Positions 53,979 through 62,909 are shown, counted from the first letter of the stretch. The stretch: DNA of 64,000 bases from Anaerobacillus arseniciselenatis (GCF_001865995.1 NZ_MLQQ01000001.1:1-64000), one strand, 5' to 3'. Notes: a model not told the origin generated them from the letters alone. Program-made: numbers and translations.

Positions 53979-54776
53979 GTGTTTCAAAATATAATCATCG
54001 GACAATATGTAGCAGGGAATTCTTTTATCCATGACCTTGATCCTCGTAGTAAATTAACAGCAACATTTTTATTCGTTCTAATTGTTTTTTTAGCTAATAA
54101 TTGGTTGACGTATTTAATATTATTTCTAGCTGTTTTAGTGGCAATGCTTGTTTCTAACGTCTCTCCAAATTATATTTATAAAGGAATGAAGCCGGTTTTT
54201 TTGTTAGTTATTGCAATGTTTATTCTTCATGCCTTCTTTACAAAAGAAGGCGAATTATTATTTGCGATCGGTTGGTTTGAAGTTTATTTAGGCGGAATTA
54301 TACAAGGGTTATTTATTGCGTTTAGATTATTGTTATTAATTATGATGACAACCTTATTAACATTAACGACAGCACCGATTCAAATGACAGATGGCTTAGA
54401 AAGTATTTTTGGTCCATTACGAAGATTTAATGTACCAGTCCATGAATTAGCGTTAATGATGTCAATATCTTTACGGTTTATTCCTACTTTATTACAAGAA
54501 ACCGAAAAAATAATGAAGGCACAAATGGCTAGAGGAGTTGACTTTACAGGGGGCCCCATTACAAGGCGTATAAAAGCGATTGTCCCTTTGTTAGTTCCAC
54601 TGTTTATGCAGTCGTTTCGCCGTGCCGAAGATTTAGCCACAGCGATGGAGGCAAGAGGGTATCGGGGTGGTGAAGGACGGACGAAACTGAGAGAACTTGT
54701 ATGGATGAAAAAAGATACTATGGCCGTACTAACAATCACTACAATTGGTTTTATCTTACTTTTTTTAAGGTCATAA
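53979..54776 (+). CDS. ecfT: ECF transporter transmembrane protein EcfT
   Basis: A 265-residue membrane scaffold with five or more hydrophobic segments between residues ~25 and 120 and near the C-terminus. The two Ala-Arg-Gly coupling motifs, AQMARGVDF and AMEARGYRGG, contact the ATPases. The GTG start lies one base after the ecfA2 stop, with AAGGAGA upstream. Confidence 0.94.
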   Translation: MFQNIIIGQYVAGNSFIHDLDPRSKLTATFLFVLIVFLANNWLTYLILFLAVLVAMLVSNVSPNYIYKGMKPVFLLVIAMFILHAFFTKEGELLFAIGWFEVYLGGIIQGLFIAFRLLLLIMMTTLLTLTTAPIQMTDGLESIFGPLRRFNVPVHELALMMSISLRFIPTLLQETEKIMKAQMARGVDFTGGPITRRIKAIVPLLVPLFMQSFRRAEDLATAMEARGYRGGEGRTKLRELVWMKKDTMAVLTITTIGFILLFLRS

Positions 54777-54794
54777 TTTAAGTAAGCGTTTATT

Positions 54795-54846
54795 TAAAAA
54801 AGTGGTCTAGTTTCACGCCTAGCCACTAAGGCGCTTACGCTTTTCT
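54795..54846 (+). repeat. Short GCGCTTTTCTT-type repeat upstream of truA
   Basis: GTGGTCTAGTTTCACGCCTAG is followed by CCACTAAGGCGCTTACGC and TTTTCTT. It lacks the long middle section of the copies at 6661 and 20581, so it shows the minimal arms. It ends about 18 nt ahead of the truA start. Confidence 0.65.
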
Positions 54847-54864
54847 TGAGAGGATTGTGTAGAA

Positions 54865-55608
54865 GTGAAAAGAATTAAATGTAAAATAGCGTATGATGGC
54901 ACCTTTTTTAATGGATTTCAAATTCAACCTAAAGGACGAACGGTTCAAGCAGAAATTGAAAATGGCTTAAAAAAGCTTCATAAAGGCTCAGAAATAAAAA
55001 TATACGCTTCAGGAAGGACAGATACGTTAGTCCATGCAAAAGGACAAGTGTTTCATTTTGATACACCACTTCAAATTCCGTTGGAACGATGGCATAATGC
55101 CCTTCAAACGGTCCTTCCCGCTGATATCTCTGTGATAGAAATAATTGAAGCTAACGACGATTTCCATGCCCGGTTCGATGTTGTTAGTAAAGAATATCGA
55201 TATTTCGTACAACGGGGGAGACGAATAGATATTTTCCGACGACACTACCGTTATTTTTATCCTTATCAAATATCTGTTGAAAACATGGTTAAGGCTGCCA
55301 ATCATTGTTTAGGCACTCATGATTTTACGTCTTTTTGCTCAGCTAAGACCGACAAAGAAGACAAAGTGAGAACGATTTATTCTATTGATATTATTGAACA
55401 CGAAGATGAACTAGAGTTTCGCTTTGTAGGCGATGGTTTTTTACGTAATATGATAAGGATCCTAGTCGGAACACTACTTGAAGTCGGTAGGGGAAGAAGA
55501 AATTCAGAAGATATTGTTGCCGTATTAAGTAGTAAAGACAGAGAGCGTGCTGGTCATACGGCACCTGGTCATGGCTTATTTTTATGGCAAGTAAATTATA
55601 ACAACTGA
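54865..55608 (+). CDS. truA: tRNA pseudouridine synthase A
   Basis: A 247-residue enzyme that isomerises uridines 38-40 of tRNA anticodon arms. The catalytic Asp lies in ASGRTDTLVHAKGQ (~residue 53). YDGTFFNGFQ at the start and GDGFLRNMIRILVGTLLEVG are conserved. A GTG start follows GAGAGGATTG. The repeat directly upstream separates it from ecfT. Confidence 0.94.
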   Translation: MKRIKCKIAYDGTFFNGFQIQPKGRTVQAEIENGLKKLHKGSEIKIYASGRTDTLVHAKGQVFHFDTPLQIPLERWHNALQTVLPADISVIEIIEANDDFHARFDVVSKEYRYFVQRGRRIDIFRRHYRYFYPYQISVENMVKAANHCLGTHDFTSFCSAKTDKEDKVRTIYSIDIIEHEDELEFRFVGDGFLRNMIRILVGTLLEVGRGRRNSEDIVAVLSSKDRERAGHTAPGHGLFLWQVNYNN

Positions 55609-55626
55609 TCCTAGTGTAACATTTTG

Positions 55627-55655
55627 TTGACATTGTGCTCTAGATGTTATAAGAT
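55627..55655 (+). promoter_or_regulatory. Promoter upstream of rplM
   Basis: TTGACA at 55627-55632 is followed after 15 nt by TATAAG or after 17 nt by TAAGAT; which one serves as -10 is open. Confidence 0.65.
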
Positions 55656-55755
55656 GATCTATGGTATTTCTAAAACCCACTAGCCCCGGGTTGTAGAATG
55701 TTACTTTAGACACGTTGAAAGAAAAAATATTAATTTTGAATGTGAAAGCTTTAGG
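55656..55755 (+). promoter_or_regulatory. L13 leader
   Basis: AAACCCACTAGCCCCGGGTT near 55673-55692 matches the conserved core of the Firmicute L13 leader found upstream of rplM-rpsI. AACCC pairs with GGGTT around it. L13 is thought to bind it and control its own synthesis. Confidence 0.8.
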
Positions 55756-55768
55756 AGGGAAACAAAGC

Positions 55769-56206
55769 ATGCGTACGACATATATGGCAAAGCCAAACGA
55801 AACTGATCGTAAATGGTATGTTATCGACGCTGAAGGTCAAACTTTAGGTCGTTTAGCTAGTGAAGTGGCCTCTATCCTTCGTGGTAAAAATAAACCAACG
55901 TTTACTCCCCACGTGGATACAGGTGATAACGTAATTATTATTAATGCTGAAAAAATTCATTTAACTGGTAAGAAGTTAACGGATAAGATTTACTACCGTC
56001 ATTCTAACCACCCTGGTGGATTAAAGCAAAGAACTGCGCTTGAAATGCGCACAAATCGTCCAACTCAAATGCTTGAGTTAGCGATTAAAGGAATGCTTCC
56101 TAAAAACACTTTAGGACGTAAGCAAGGTATGAAATTACATGTATATGCTGGTAGTGAACATCCACACCAAGCTCAAAAACCAGAAGTTTACACACTTCGC
56201 GGTTAA
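55769..56206 (+). CDS. rplM: 50S ribosomal protein L13
   Basis: A 145-residue early assembly protein. [20 protein letters not shown] and [18 protein letters not shown] are diagnostic. An open frame extends to 55715, but ATG at 55769 follows TTTAGGAGGGAAAC and gives the B. subtilis length. It is expressed with rpsI from the L13 leader. Confidence 0.96.
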   Translation: MRTTYMAKPNETDRKWYVIDAEGQTLGRLASEVASILRGKNKPTFTPHVDTGDNVIIINAEKIHLTGKKLTDKIYYRHSNHPGGLKQRTALEMRTNRPTQMLELAIKGMLPKNTLGRKQGMKLHVYAGSEHPHQAQKPEVYTLRG

Positions 56207-56225
56207 TATATAAGGAGGGTTTTCT

Positions 56226-56618
56226 TTGGCACAAGTACAATATTACGGTACTGGTCGTCGTAAGCACTCTGTTGCACGTGTACGTTTAGTTCCTGGTGAT
56301 GGACGTATCGTGATCAACGGTCGCGACTTAGACGAGTATTTCGGATTAGAAACATTAAAGCTTATCGTTAAACAACCACTTGTAGAAACTGAAACTGTAG
56401 GAAAGTATGACGTATTAGTAAACGTTGACGGTGGTGGATACACTGGACAAGCGGGCGCTATCCGTCATGGAGTAGCTCGTGCACTTTTAGGAGCAGATCC
56501 AGAATTCCGCGCGACATTAAAGCGTGCTGGCTTCTTAACTCGTGATGCACGTATGAAAGAGCGTAAAAAATACGGTCTTAAAGCAGCACGTCGTGCACCT
56601 CAGTTCTCAAAACGTTAA
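56226..56618 (+). CDS. rpsI: 30S ribosomal protein S9
   Basis: A 130-residue head protein whose basic tail ([10 protein letters not shown]) reaches the P-site t[22 protein letters not shown] begins it. The TTG start is supported by AAGGAGGGTTTTC and the conserved N-terminus. Confidence 0.96.
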   Translation: MAQVQYYGTGRRKHSVARVRLVPGDGRIVINGRDLDEYFGLETLKLIVKQPLVETETVGKYDVLVNVDGGGYTGQAGAIRHGVARALLGADPEFRATLKRAGFLTRDARMKERKKYGLKAARRAPQFSKR

Positions 56619-56633
56619 TACCATTACGTTTCA

Positions 56634-56670
56634 AGGCTCTCAAAGCTCTATGCTTTGGGGGTCTTTTTTG
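56634..56670 (+). terminator. Intrinsic terminator after rpsI
   Basis: AGGCTCTCAAAGC pairs along all 13 positions, counting G-T pairs, with GCTTTGGGGGTCT, followed by TTTTTTG. Confidence 0.85.
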
Positions 56671-56855
56671 TTTGAAAGTTGGTTTGGTGGTTAGTGGCTA
56701 GTTTGTTAGGATACCCACGCTCGAACTTTTACGTTAGATAGTGGCGGGGTGTCGCTATAGTATTTTTGTATTTTTTTACCTTTTAAGTCGCTATTTCCAT
56801 AGCATTAACAAACCCTTCTTGCTTGAAACTAACAACAAAAAGGAGGGACGATGTA

Positions 56856-57290
56856 ATGAATGTGATCACAACATTTGAAGATCGTAGAAGAAAAAAGCAA
56901 TGGAATTTTGAGCGACAAGTTTTACGAAAGCTTTCTTTATCGGCGATAAGAGGCAATGTTCATAACCATTTCCCTTCAATTTTCGAAAACCAAAAAATAG
57001 GTAGTGGTTTTGTAGAAGATGCATGTGTTGATTTTGCTATTGATGCCTACTTATTAGGTGCTGAATTTAGCCGTTTTGGCTATTTTGGCGAGTCTGAATT
57101 ACTGGTTCGTAAGCGTTGTAAGCAAGAATACGATGAGCATATACATCATTTATATAACCAGCTTTCTGGTTGGGTTTTTAAAAATGGTCATGATGATCAT
57201 TTTTATCATTTGTGTGAAAGTTTTATTCATTATTGGTGGGAAAAAGGCTTTCAAGAAGGTGAAAAGCGTTACCGTATGAAGTTACACTAA
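56856..57290 (+). CDS. ybaK: DUF2521 protein YbaK
   Basis: A 144-residue soluble protein matching the B. subtilis YbaK pattern: a charged start, CVDFAIDAYLLGAEFSRFGY in the middle and FIHYWWEKGFQEGEKRYRMK at the end. No function is known to me. The neighbourhood (rpsI before, cwlD after) is conserved. ATG at 56856 follows AGGAGGGACG; the frame extends further upstream, but without a site. Confidence 0.85.
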   Translation: MNVITTFEDRRRKKQWNFERQVLRKLSLSAIRGNVHNHFPSIFENQKIGSGFVEDACVDFAIDAYLLGAEFSRFGYFGESELLVRKRCKQEYDEHIHHLYNQLSGWVFKNGHDDHFYHLCESFIHYWWEKGFQEGEKRYRMKLH

Positions 57291-57352
57291 ATAACGTTCA
57301 TATTTTCCTCCTTGTCCAAATATAATGTATGGAGACGATAGGAGGGAAAGCT

Positions 57353-58069
57353 ATGAGCAAGTGGTTGAAGGGTGGCGCTTTTGCGGTTGGTTTTGTGCTA
57401 TTATTATTTATTATTCAATATCAATTTATAAGTACAGACTCTGGGTCGACTTGGTCGCTTCCGTTATCAGGGAAGATCATCGTTGTTGATCCGGGGCATG
57501 GTGGTATAGATGGTGGAGCCAGCTCAAAAGGTGGCCTTTTAGAAAAAGACGTTGCTTTAGATATTAGCTTAATTTTGAGGGATTACCTACAGCAATCAGG
57601 TGCTCTAGTCATCATGTCTAGAGAAGAAGATAAGGATTTGGCGGATGCAACAACTAAGGGTGTTAGAAATAGAAAAATTCAAGATTTAAAAAGAAGAGTT
57701 CAACTCGTTAATGATACTGGTGCAGATATATTTGTAACCCTTCACCTTAATGCGATCCCGTCACCTCGTTGGGCGGGCGCGCAAACATTTTACAATAGAA
57801 CAACGGCCGAAAATGAAGAATTAGCAAGATTTATTCAAGAAGAGATTCGGGACAATTTAGAAAACACTAATCGGTTAGCGAAACCGATCGGCAGTGTTTA
57901 TTTATTAAAACATGCGCAAATCCCAGGAGCATTAGTTGAAGTTGGATTTTTGTCTAATCCTACTGAAGCTGAATTATTAAATACCGAAGCTTATCAACAA
58001 AAAGTAGCTGCGTCAATTTACCAAGGAATATTACGTTATTTTACTAATGAACCAGCACCTTCTTCTTAA
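57353..58069 (+). CDS. cwlD: CwlD, N-acetylmuramoyl-L-alanine amidase for spore cortex
   Basis: A 238-residue amidase_3 enzyme that starts muramic-lactam formation in spore cortex. A membrane anchor or signal (~6-26) precedes the catalytic domain with zinc ligands in VVDPGHGGIDGG, the Glu after LLEKDVALD, and FVTLHLNAIPS, then VEVGFLSNPTEAE. The upstream CATATTTT (57299) and AAATATAAT (57318) vaguely match a SigE-type promoter. ATG at 57353 follows GGAGGGAAAGC. Confidence 0.93.
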   Translation: MSKWLKGGAFAVGFVLLLFIIQYQFISTDSGSTWSLPLSGKIIVVDPGHGGIDGGASSKGGLLEKDVALDISLILRDYLQQSGALVIMSREEDKDLADATTKGVRNRKIQDLKRRVQLVNDTGADIFVTLHLNAIPSPRWAGAQTFYNRTTAENEELARFIQEEIRDNLENTNRLAKPIGSVYLLKHAQIPGALVEVGFLSNPTEAELLNTEAYQQKVAASIYQGILRYFTNEPAPSS

Positions 58070-58089
58070 AACAGAGGGTGCTTTTTTAT
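58054..58089 (+). terminator. Intrinsic terminator of cwlD
   Basis: AGCACCTT pairs with AGGGTGCT (one T-G pair) and leads into TTTTTTATTT. The 5' arm lies inside the last codons of cwlD. Confidence 0.8.
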
Positions 58090-58094
58090 TTATA

Positions 58095-58143
58095 CAAGGC
58101 GCCGACGCTTTTCAGGGCTTACCAAGGTGCTTGCGCTTTTCTT
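58095..58143 (+). repeat. GCGCTTTTCTT repeat upstream of salA
   Basis: GGCGCCGACGCTTTTCAGGG is followed by CTTACCAAGGTGCTTGCGC and TTTTCTT. The pair ACGCTTTTCAGGGCTTACC is shared with the copy before radA (6777-6795). It lacks the left GTCTAGCTCC arm. The salA start is about 97 nt away. Confidence 0.65.
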
Positions 58144-58239
58144 GTATAGGGATAAATTTCATAGGCACATATTCAATCAATTTTAGTGATCTGTGTTATA
58201 CTAACAGATGTAATCGAATACATAAAGGTGGTGTTTACT

Positions 58240-59295
58240 TTGCTTACTCAAGAAAAAATATTAGATGCTTTAAAAGACGTAAAAGAACCGTTTGTAAATA
58301 AAAGCATTGTTGAAATTGATGGTATAAGAGAAATAAACATTAAAGAAAATTTAGTAAGCTTAAAGGTCGCAATTACTCAAGTTGGAACACAAGAACAAAT
58401 GATGATGCAACAACAGCTTGTAAATGCGGTTAAAGGCGCAGGGGCAGAATCTGTTGGTTTGCGTTTCGAACAGATGACAGATGAGGAAGTTGCTAAACAT
58501 GGAGGACAAGCTCCAGGAAGTCAACCTAAGTCTTTATTAGACGAAGGTGTTAAAACGACATTTATTGCTGTTACAAGTGGTAAAGGGGGCGTAGGCAAAT
58601 CAACAGTATCTGTAAACTTAGCTACGTCATTAGCACGTTTAGGGAAAAAGGTTGGTATAATTGATGCCGACATTTATGGTTTTAGTGTTCCGGATATGAT
58701 GGGAATTGAAGAGAAGCCGAAAGTTCAAGGAGAGAGAATTTTCCCTGTAGAGCGCTTTGGCGTTCAAGTAATCTCAATGGGCTTCTTTGTTCAAGATAAC
58801 TCGCCGATCATTTGGCGTGGACCAATGCTAGGTAAAATGTTGAATAACTTCTTTACTCAAGTAGAGTGGGATGAAGATCTAGATTATTTAATCTTAGACT
58901 TACCACCAGGGACAGGTGATGTAGCATTAGATGTTCACCAAATGCTTCCTAGCAGTAAGGAGATTATTGTCACAACTCCACATCCGACAGCAGCATTCGT
59001 TGCTGCAAGAGCGGGGGTAATGGCATTAAAGACGGATCATGAAATTTTAGGTGTCGTTGAAAATATGGCTTACTTCAAAAGCCAATTAACTGGTGAAAAA
59101 GAGTTTGTTTTTGGCCAAGGTGGAGGAGAGCGCTTAGCAAAAGAATTAAAAACAGATATTTTAGCACAAATTCCACTTGGACAACCTGAAATTGACGAAG
59201 AAGATTTTGCACCATCGATTTACGCTCCTGAACATTCAATCGGAGAAATTTATATGAAAATGGCACAAAAGGTCATTGATAAAATTGATAAGTAG
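58240..59295 (+). CDS. salA: SalA, Mrp/NBP35-family ATPase
   Basis: A 351-residue protein with an N-terminal DUF59 (MIP18-like) domain (~5-80) and a deviant Walker A, TSGKGGVGKST. It lacks the C-terminal CxxC pair of iron-sulfur carriers such as ApbC: the region reads ENMAYFKSQLTGEKEFVFGQ. It therefore fits B. subtilis SalA, a regulator of scoC and protease expression. TTG at 58240 follows AAAGGTGGTG; the frame extends upstream to 58186. Confidence 0.92.
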   Translation: MLTQEKILDALKDVKEPFVNKSIVEIDGIREINIKENLVSLKVAITQVGTQEQMMMQQQLVNAVKGAGAESVGLRFEQMTDEEVAKHGGQAPGSQPKSLLDEGVKTTFIAVTSGKGGVGKSTVSVNLATSLARLGKKVGIIDADIYGFSVPDMMGIEEKPKVQGERIFPVERFGVQVISMGFFVQDNSPIIWRGPMLGKMLNNFFTQVEWDEDLDYLILDLPPGTGDVALDVHQMLPSSKEIIVTTPHPTAAFVAARAGVMALKTDHEILGVVENMAYFKSQLTGEKEFVFGQGGGERLAKELKTDILAQIPLGQPEIDEEDFAPSIYAPEHSIGEIYMKMAQKVIDKIDK

Positions 59296-59305
59296 TAAAT
59301 GTGAA

Positions 59306-59386
59306 AAAAGAGGCTAGCTCAGTAAAGGGGCTGTCCCATAAGTGTTGGACACTTTGGGACAGCCCCTTCTTGCTTAAGCCTCTTTT
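59306..59386. terminator. Nested bidirectional terminator between salA and gerD
   Basis: AAAAGAGGCT pairs perfectly with AGCCTCTTTT (10 bp). Inside it AAGGGGCTGTCCCA pairs perfectly with TGGGACAGCCCCTT (14 bp), and inside that AAGTGT pairs with ACACTT. Convergent salA and gerD can both end here. Confidence 0.9.
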
Positions 59387-59391
59387 AATTA

Positions 59392-60003
59392 TTATTCTTC
59401 TCCATTTTCTTCTTCATCGTCGTCCTCTTCCTCGTCTTCGTCATCCTCTGCCTCTTTTTCCATTTGTTCACTAGCGACTTTACCTAAAATTTCATTGACA
59501 CGTGCTTTAAAATAAGGACTTTCAAACGCATCTGCCATAATATTCATAACTTGCTGACGATATTCTTTACTTTTCATCAAATCGAGAGCGGCTTCTTCCA
59601 TTTCTGGGTCTTGTAAAATATCCATCATCATCTCTTGATATTCTGGATCTTTCATTAAACTTTTTAATAATATTTGGTTTTGTTCTTGAATACTTTCGGC
59701 GAAAGCTTTCGCGAACTCAGGGTCCTCCATGACCTCTTCCCAAAATTCTTTACCTTGTTCAGATGTTAATACTTGTTGAATCGTTTCTTTAACAAAAGCT
59801 TGGTCCATAACTAATTCTTGTCTAACCTCATCATCCTTTAAAATCTCCTGAATTGCTTCTTTACCTTCATCAGTTTTTAGCATATCAACCATCATCTGTT
59901 TAGTGCTCTCATAGTCAGGTTGATTTCCTTGATCCTCTACTGTGGCACAGCTAGCCATTAAAATTATAGTTACTAATAAGAGGAGCTTCATAAAGCTTTT
60001 CAA
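59392..60003 (-). CDS. gerD: GerD, germination lipoprotein
   Basis: A 203-residue lipoprotein of the spore inner membrane that helps cluster germinant receptors. The signal peptide (~5-18) ends in ILMASC with the lipobox cysteine. The helical middle part has repeated acidic stretches, and the C-terminus is a long run of Glu and Asp. TTG at 60003 follows GGAAAGGGG and leaves a short signal; a longer frame from 60048 is less likely. It faces salA and is divergent from kbaA. Confidence 0.92.
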   Translation of the reverse strand: MKSFMKLLLLVTIILMASCATVEDQGNQPDYESTKQMMVDMLKTDEGKEAIQEILKDDEVRQELVMDQAFVKETIQQVLTSEQGKEFWEEVMEDPEFAKAFAESIQEQNQILLKSLMKDPEYQEMMMDILQDPEMEEAALDLMKSKEYRQQVMNIMADAFESPYFKARVNEILGKVASEQMEKEAEDDEDEEEDDDEEENGEE

Positions 60004-60183
60004 GGTATTCGCCCCTTTCCGTATCATTTCAGTTTTAATATGATACAAAAGAGCAAAGTTTATCCATTGTATTGTTGGAATTGAAAAAATAATGAATAGA
60101 TAGGCTAAGCTGATTACTAGCTTTTTAATTACTATATTGATACAATCAATTCGAAAATTATATTAGATGGAGGAAACCTTAGC

Positions 60184-60792
60184 GTGAATTCAAGAAAGGT
60201 AGTTTTTTTATTTTTTTCAACGTTATTAATAGGTGCTACTAGTGGCCTTATTGTAGGTATATTATTAGATTTTCAAACATATTGGGAAGGTTTAATGGCA
60301 GGAGAGTTTGTTGATTTTATTCTCGTGTTAGTATGGTTATTTGGTATCGGTGCGATGTGGAGTTTAATAAGCCAGATGGGGTTCTTTGCTTATTTAACGG
60401 TTCACCGATTTGCTTTAGGAGTTTTTAAAACTGCGAAAACGTGGAGTATGATTCAAATAGTTTTAGTTGCCTTTGTTCTTCAAGGTCTTGTGTATTTCCG
60501 TTATACAGCCTTTGCGACAGAGGGAGAAACGTTTTTAGGGTATACGTTAGTTCCATTGTTTTTACTTATCTATGGTTTAGTTATTGCTTACATTAAAAGT
60601 AAACAAACGAATTTTGGAGCATTTATTCCAGCGTTATTTTTCCTTATTGTTGTAACAACGGTGGAATGGTTACCTGCTTTACGTGTAAATGATCCAAAAT
60701 GGTTATGGGTGTACTTAACACCAATTATTGTAGCTAATACTTGGCAGTTACTAATTTTGCACCGTCTTATATCAAAAAAGGAAAGCAAATAA
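60184..60792 (+). CDS. kbaA: KbaA, KinB-signalling pathway activator
   Basis: A 202-residue polytopic membrane protein with about six transmembrane segments. Its N-terminus (RKVVFLFFSTLLIGATSGLI) and gene context match B. subtilis KbaA, which is needed for KinB activation of sporulation. GTG at 60184 follows AGATGGAGGAAAC. The reverse-strand frame inside it is a shadow. Confidence 0.9.
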   Translation: MNSRKVVFLFFSTLLIGATSGLIVGILLDFQTYWEGLMAGEFVDFILVLVWLFGIGAMWSLISQMGFFAYLTVHRFALGVFKTAKTWSMIQIVLVAFVLQGLVYFRYTAFATEGETFLGYTLVPLFLLIYGLVIAYIKSKQTNFGAFIPALFFLIVVTTVEWLPALRVNDPKWLWVYLTPIIVANTWQLLILHRLISKKESK

Positions 60793-60797
60793 AACAG

Positions 60798-60876
60798 AGG
60801 TTAGTTTTTACTAAAATAATGTAATGAAAAGCGATTCGCTCATTACGTTAATTTAAGTAGAAACTAACCTTTTTTG
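60798..60876 (+). terminator. Large terminator after kbaA
   Basis: AGGTTAGTTTTTACT pairs with AGTAGAAACTAACCT (one T-T mismatch) and ends in TTTTTTG. Inside it GTAATGA pairs with TCATTAC. It lies right after the kbaA stop. Confidence 0.8.
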
Positions 60877-60904
60877 AAGAATTTATAAGTTAAACTTACA
60901 TGAG

Positions 60905-61015
60905 TGAATTTCATAATTACCAAAAATGAGCTATCACGCAATATATAGTTTGAGAATGGTTTTGACGCAATTATATATTGACCTTAGTGGGGAGAATAAT
61001 GAATTATGAAATTCA
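60905..61015. repeat. Nested inverted repeat between kbaA and pdaB
   Basis: TGAATTTCATAATT (60905-60918) and AATTATGAAATTCA (61002-61015) are perfect 14-bp complements. Within, CAATATATA (60939-60947) and TATATATTG (60972-60980) form a second 9-bp pair. It has no strong T run and lies between two convergent genes. It may be a small mobile repeat or a stabilising stem; I see no other copy in the window. Confidence 0.55.
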
Positions 61016-61053
61016 TTGACATACAGTGAAAAATCATGTTCGTTTACATCTAT

Positions 61054-61812
61054 TTAAATTTCTTCACTTTTCGTGTCTGTATTTGCGATTAATTCAGATA
61101 CAGATACGAACTTATAACCTTTGCTTTTGAGCTGATTGATTATAGTAGGTAATGCTTTATGTGTTTGCTTTACTGTATCGGAAGCATGGAATAAAACAAT
61201 ATCCCCACCACTGACATTGTCCATTACATTGCTTACGATTTGGTCAGTGCCTGGGTTACTATAGTCGTGAGAGTTTACACTCCAGTGGATTAATTTATAC
61301 TTTTGCGCTTCAGCAATTTCTAAAACTCTCTTATCAAAATTACCGTTAGGCGGGCGGAGAAGTGTTGGCGCTTTGTTGGTTAAATCGTAAAGTGTTTGGT
61401 GAGCTCTTTGGATATCTTTACGAACTTTATCGTCGTCCCAGCCAGGGTAATTTTCATATCGATAACCGTGACTGCCAATTTCATGTCCGTCTTTAACGAT
61501 TCTTTCAACAATATCAGGGTGCCTTTCTGCCCAGGACGCTGATAAAAAGAAAGTAGCATTATTTATATCCTTTTCTTTAAGTACATCTAAAATAGGTATT
61601 GCTTTCTCTTCTCCCCAACTAATATTAAACGTAAGAGCAACTTTCTTTTCTTTTATTTCCGCTTTATAAATAGCTGAAGTTTCAGTTGATGGTGAAAAAA
61701 CAGTAACTTGACTTCTTTCCACAAACAAGATCCCAGCGGTAAAAAAGGCCGCAATTACAACAATCATATATTGCTTAATTCTCTTTCCGTTCCAAATCCA
61801 TATAAAGTTCAT
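61054..61812 (-). CDS. pdaB: PdaB, sporulation polysaccharide deacetylase-like protein
   Basis: A 252-residue NodB-fold protein with an N-terminal membrane anchor (~15-32). The usual first catalytic TFDD motif is TFNISWG here, i.e. without the first Asp, which I recall as normal for PdaB; the metal region GHEIGSHGYRYENY and LLRPPNGNFD follow, and DIVLFHASD closes it. PdaB is needed for spore stability. TATGGACAAGGAGG on the minus strand precedes the ATG. Confidence 0.93.
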   Translation of the reverse strand: MNFIWIWNGKRIKQYMIVVIAAFFTAGILFVERSQVTVFSPSTETSAIYKAEIKEKKVALTFNISWGEEKAIPILDVLKEKDINNATFFLSASWAERHPDIVERIVKDGHEIGSHGYRYENYPGWDDDKVRKDIQRAHQTLYDLTNKAPTLLRPPNGNFDKRVLEIAEAQKYKLIHWSVNSHDYSNPGTDQIVSNVMDNVSGGDIVLFHASDTVKQTHKALPTIINQLKSKGYKFVSVSELIANTDTKSEEI

Positions 61813-61962
61813 ACTAAACCTCCTTGTCCATTTATTTGCATTATATGTATGCCTTTTTTAGAGATGATATGAATAAATTACGTGAAATTAGAAAATAATT
61901 TCACAAGAGTAGATAACTTTTGTACGCTCATTCATTATTCAATAACTGAAAGGACGATTTGT

Positions 61963-62193
61963 ATGTTAGGAGTCATGCTAAATTATAAAGAATCGCAAGA
62001 AATTGAATATATGTTAAAAAGAGAATTAGAGGAGTTACTATTAGATTTAACAGATTCAAGAATTGATGGGATTGTAAAAAGAGCTATGGAAGAAAGGTAC
62101 AAAATAATTTTTGGTTTATATAAGCGTTTCGCATCACCAAATGAGTGTTATAAATATATTAGGAATAAAAATCAGCGCTCCCAAAAAGTGTGA
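61963..62193 (+). CDS. Small hypothetical protein upstream of rrn
   Basis: A 76-residue charged, helical protein with the stretch EIEYMLKRELEELLLDLTDS and AMEERYKIIFGLYKRFASPN. I do not recognise a function. ATG at 61963 follows GAAAGGACG; the frame goes back to 61882, but that part is less regular. It lies between pdaB and the rRNA promoters, so it could be cotranscribed with neither. Confidence 0.65.
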   Translation: MLGVMLNYKESQEIEYMLKRELEELLLDLTDSRIDGIVKRAMEERYKIIFGLYKRFASPNECYKYIRNKNQRSQKV

Positions 62194-62203
62194 AAATAAA
62201 TTA

Positions 62204-62400
62204 TTGACACTAAGTTGATATTTTGTTATATTATTATTTGTCGCTGTTCAGACAGAGACGTAATTAAAAAAACTTCAAAAACATATTGACTTAAAAGTTT
62301 ATAAATGTTACATTAATTAAGTCGCTGTTGAGCGATGTAAACATTTAAAGATTTTTTAAAAAGTTGTTGACTGACAAGAGATAAGGTGTTATTATATAAT
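62204..62400 (+). promoter_or_regulatory. Tandem rRNA promoters
   Basis: Three promoter-like pairs: TTGACA 62204 and TATATT 62227 (17 nt), TTGACT 62286 and TACATT 62309 (17 nt), TTGACT 62367 and TATTAT 62390 (17 nt). The -35 boxes are spaced 82 and 81 nt. GTCGCTGTT follows the first two -10 boxes at the same distance, so the unit is duplicated. They precede a 16S gene. Confidence 0.85.
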
Positions 62401-62585
62401 TCTTGTTGCAAAAAAGTAACAACGACGTTCCGGAAACGGAATGAAATTAAATCGTCCTTTGAAAACTGAACACACAGCCAAGCGGATTAAGAAAGGTGGA
62501 AGACAGCACTTGATAGTGAGGTCTGAAACTTTAAAAGAGATATAAAAATCTCGTCAATGTTTTATTTTGAGCTTTATCAAACACT
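62401..62585 (+). promoter_or_regulatory. rRNA operon leader
   Basis: After the promoters comes CGTCCTTTGAAAACTGAACA (62453), close to the antitermination box A region seen before Bacillus 16S genes, then a leader that reaches the 16S 5' end. Confidence 0.7.
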
Positions 62586-62909
62586 TTTATGGAGAGTTTG
62601 ATCCTGGCTCAGGACGAACGCTGGCGGCGTGCCTAATACATGCAAGTCGAGCGGAGTTTTAAAAGCTTGCTTTTAAAACTTAGCGGCGGACGGGTGAGTA
62701 ACACGTGGGCAACCTGCCCTGTAGACTGGGATAACTTCGGGAAACCGAAGCTAATACCGGATAATCTTTGGAGCTTCATGGTTCTAAAGTAAAAGTTGGG
62801 TTTACCTAACACTACGGGATGGGCCCGCGGCGCATTAGCTAGTTGGTAAGGTAACGGCTTACCAAGGCGACGATGCGTAGCCGACCTGAGAGGGTGATCG
62901 GCCACACTG
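62586..62909 (+). rRNA. 16S ribosomal RNA, 5' fragment
   Basis: The 5' end GGAGAGTTTGATCCTGGCTC and the following 300 nt (CGGCGGACGGGTGAGTAACACG, TGATCGGCCACACTG) match 16S rRNA well (only landmarks are given). After CACACTG at 62909 the expected GGACTGAGACACGG is replaced by unrelated DNA. About 1,200 nt of 16S are therefore missing. It may be a truncated gene or a wrongly joined assembly. Confidence 0.9.
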
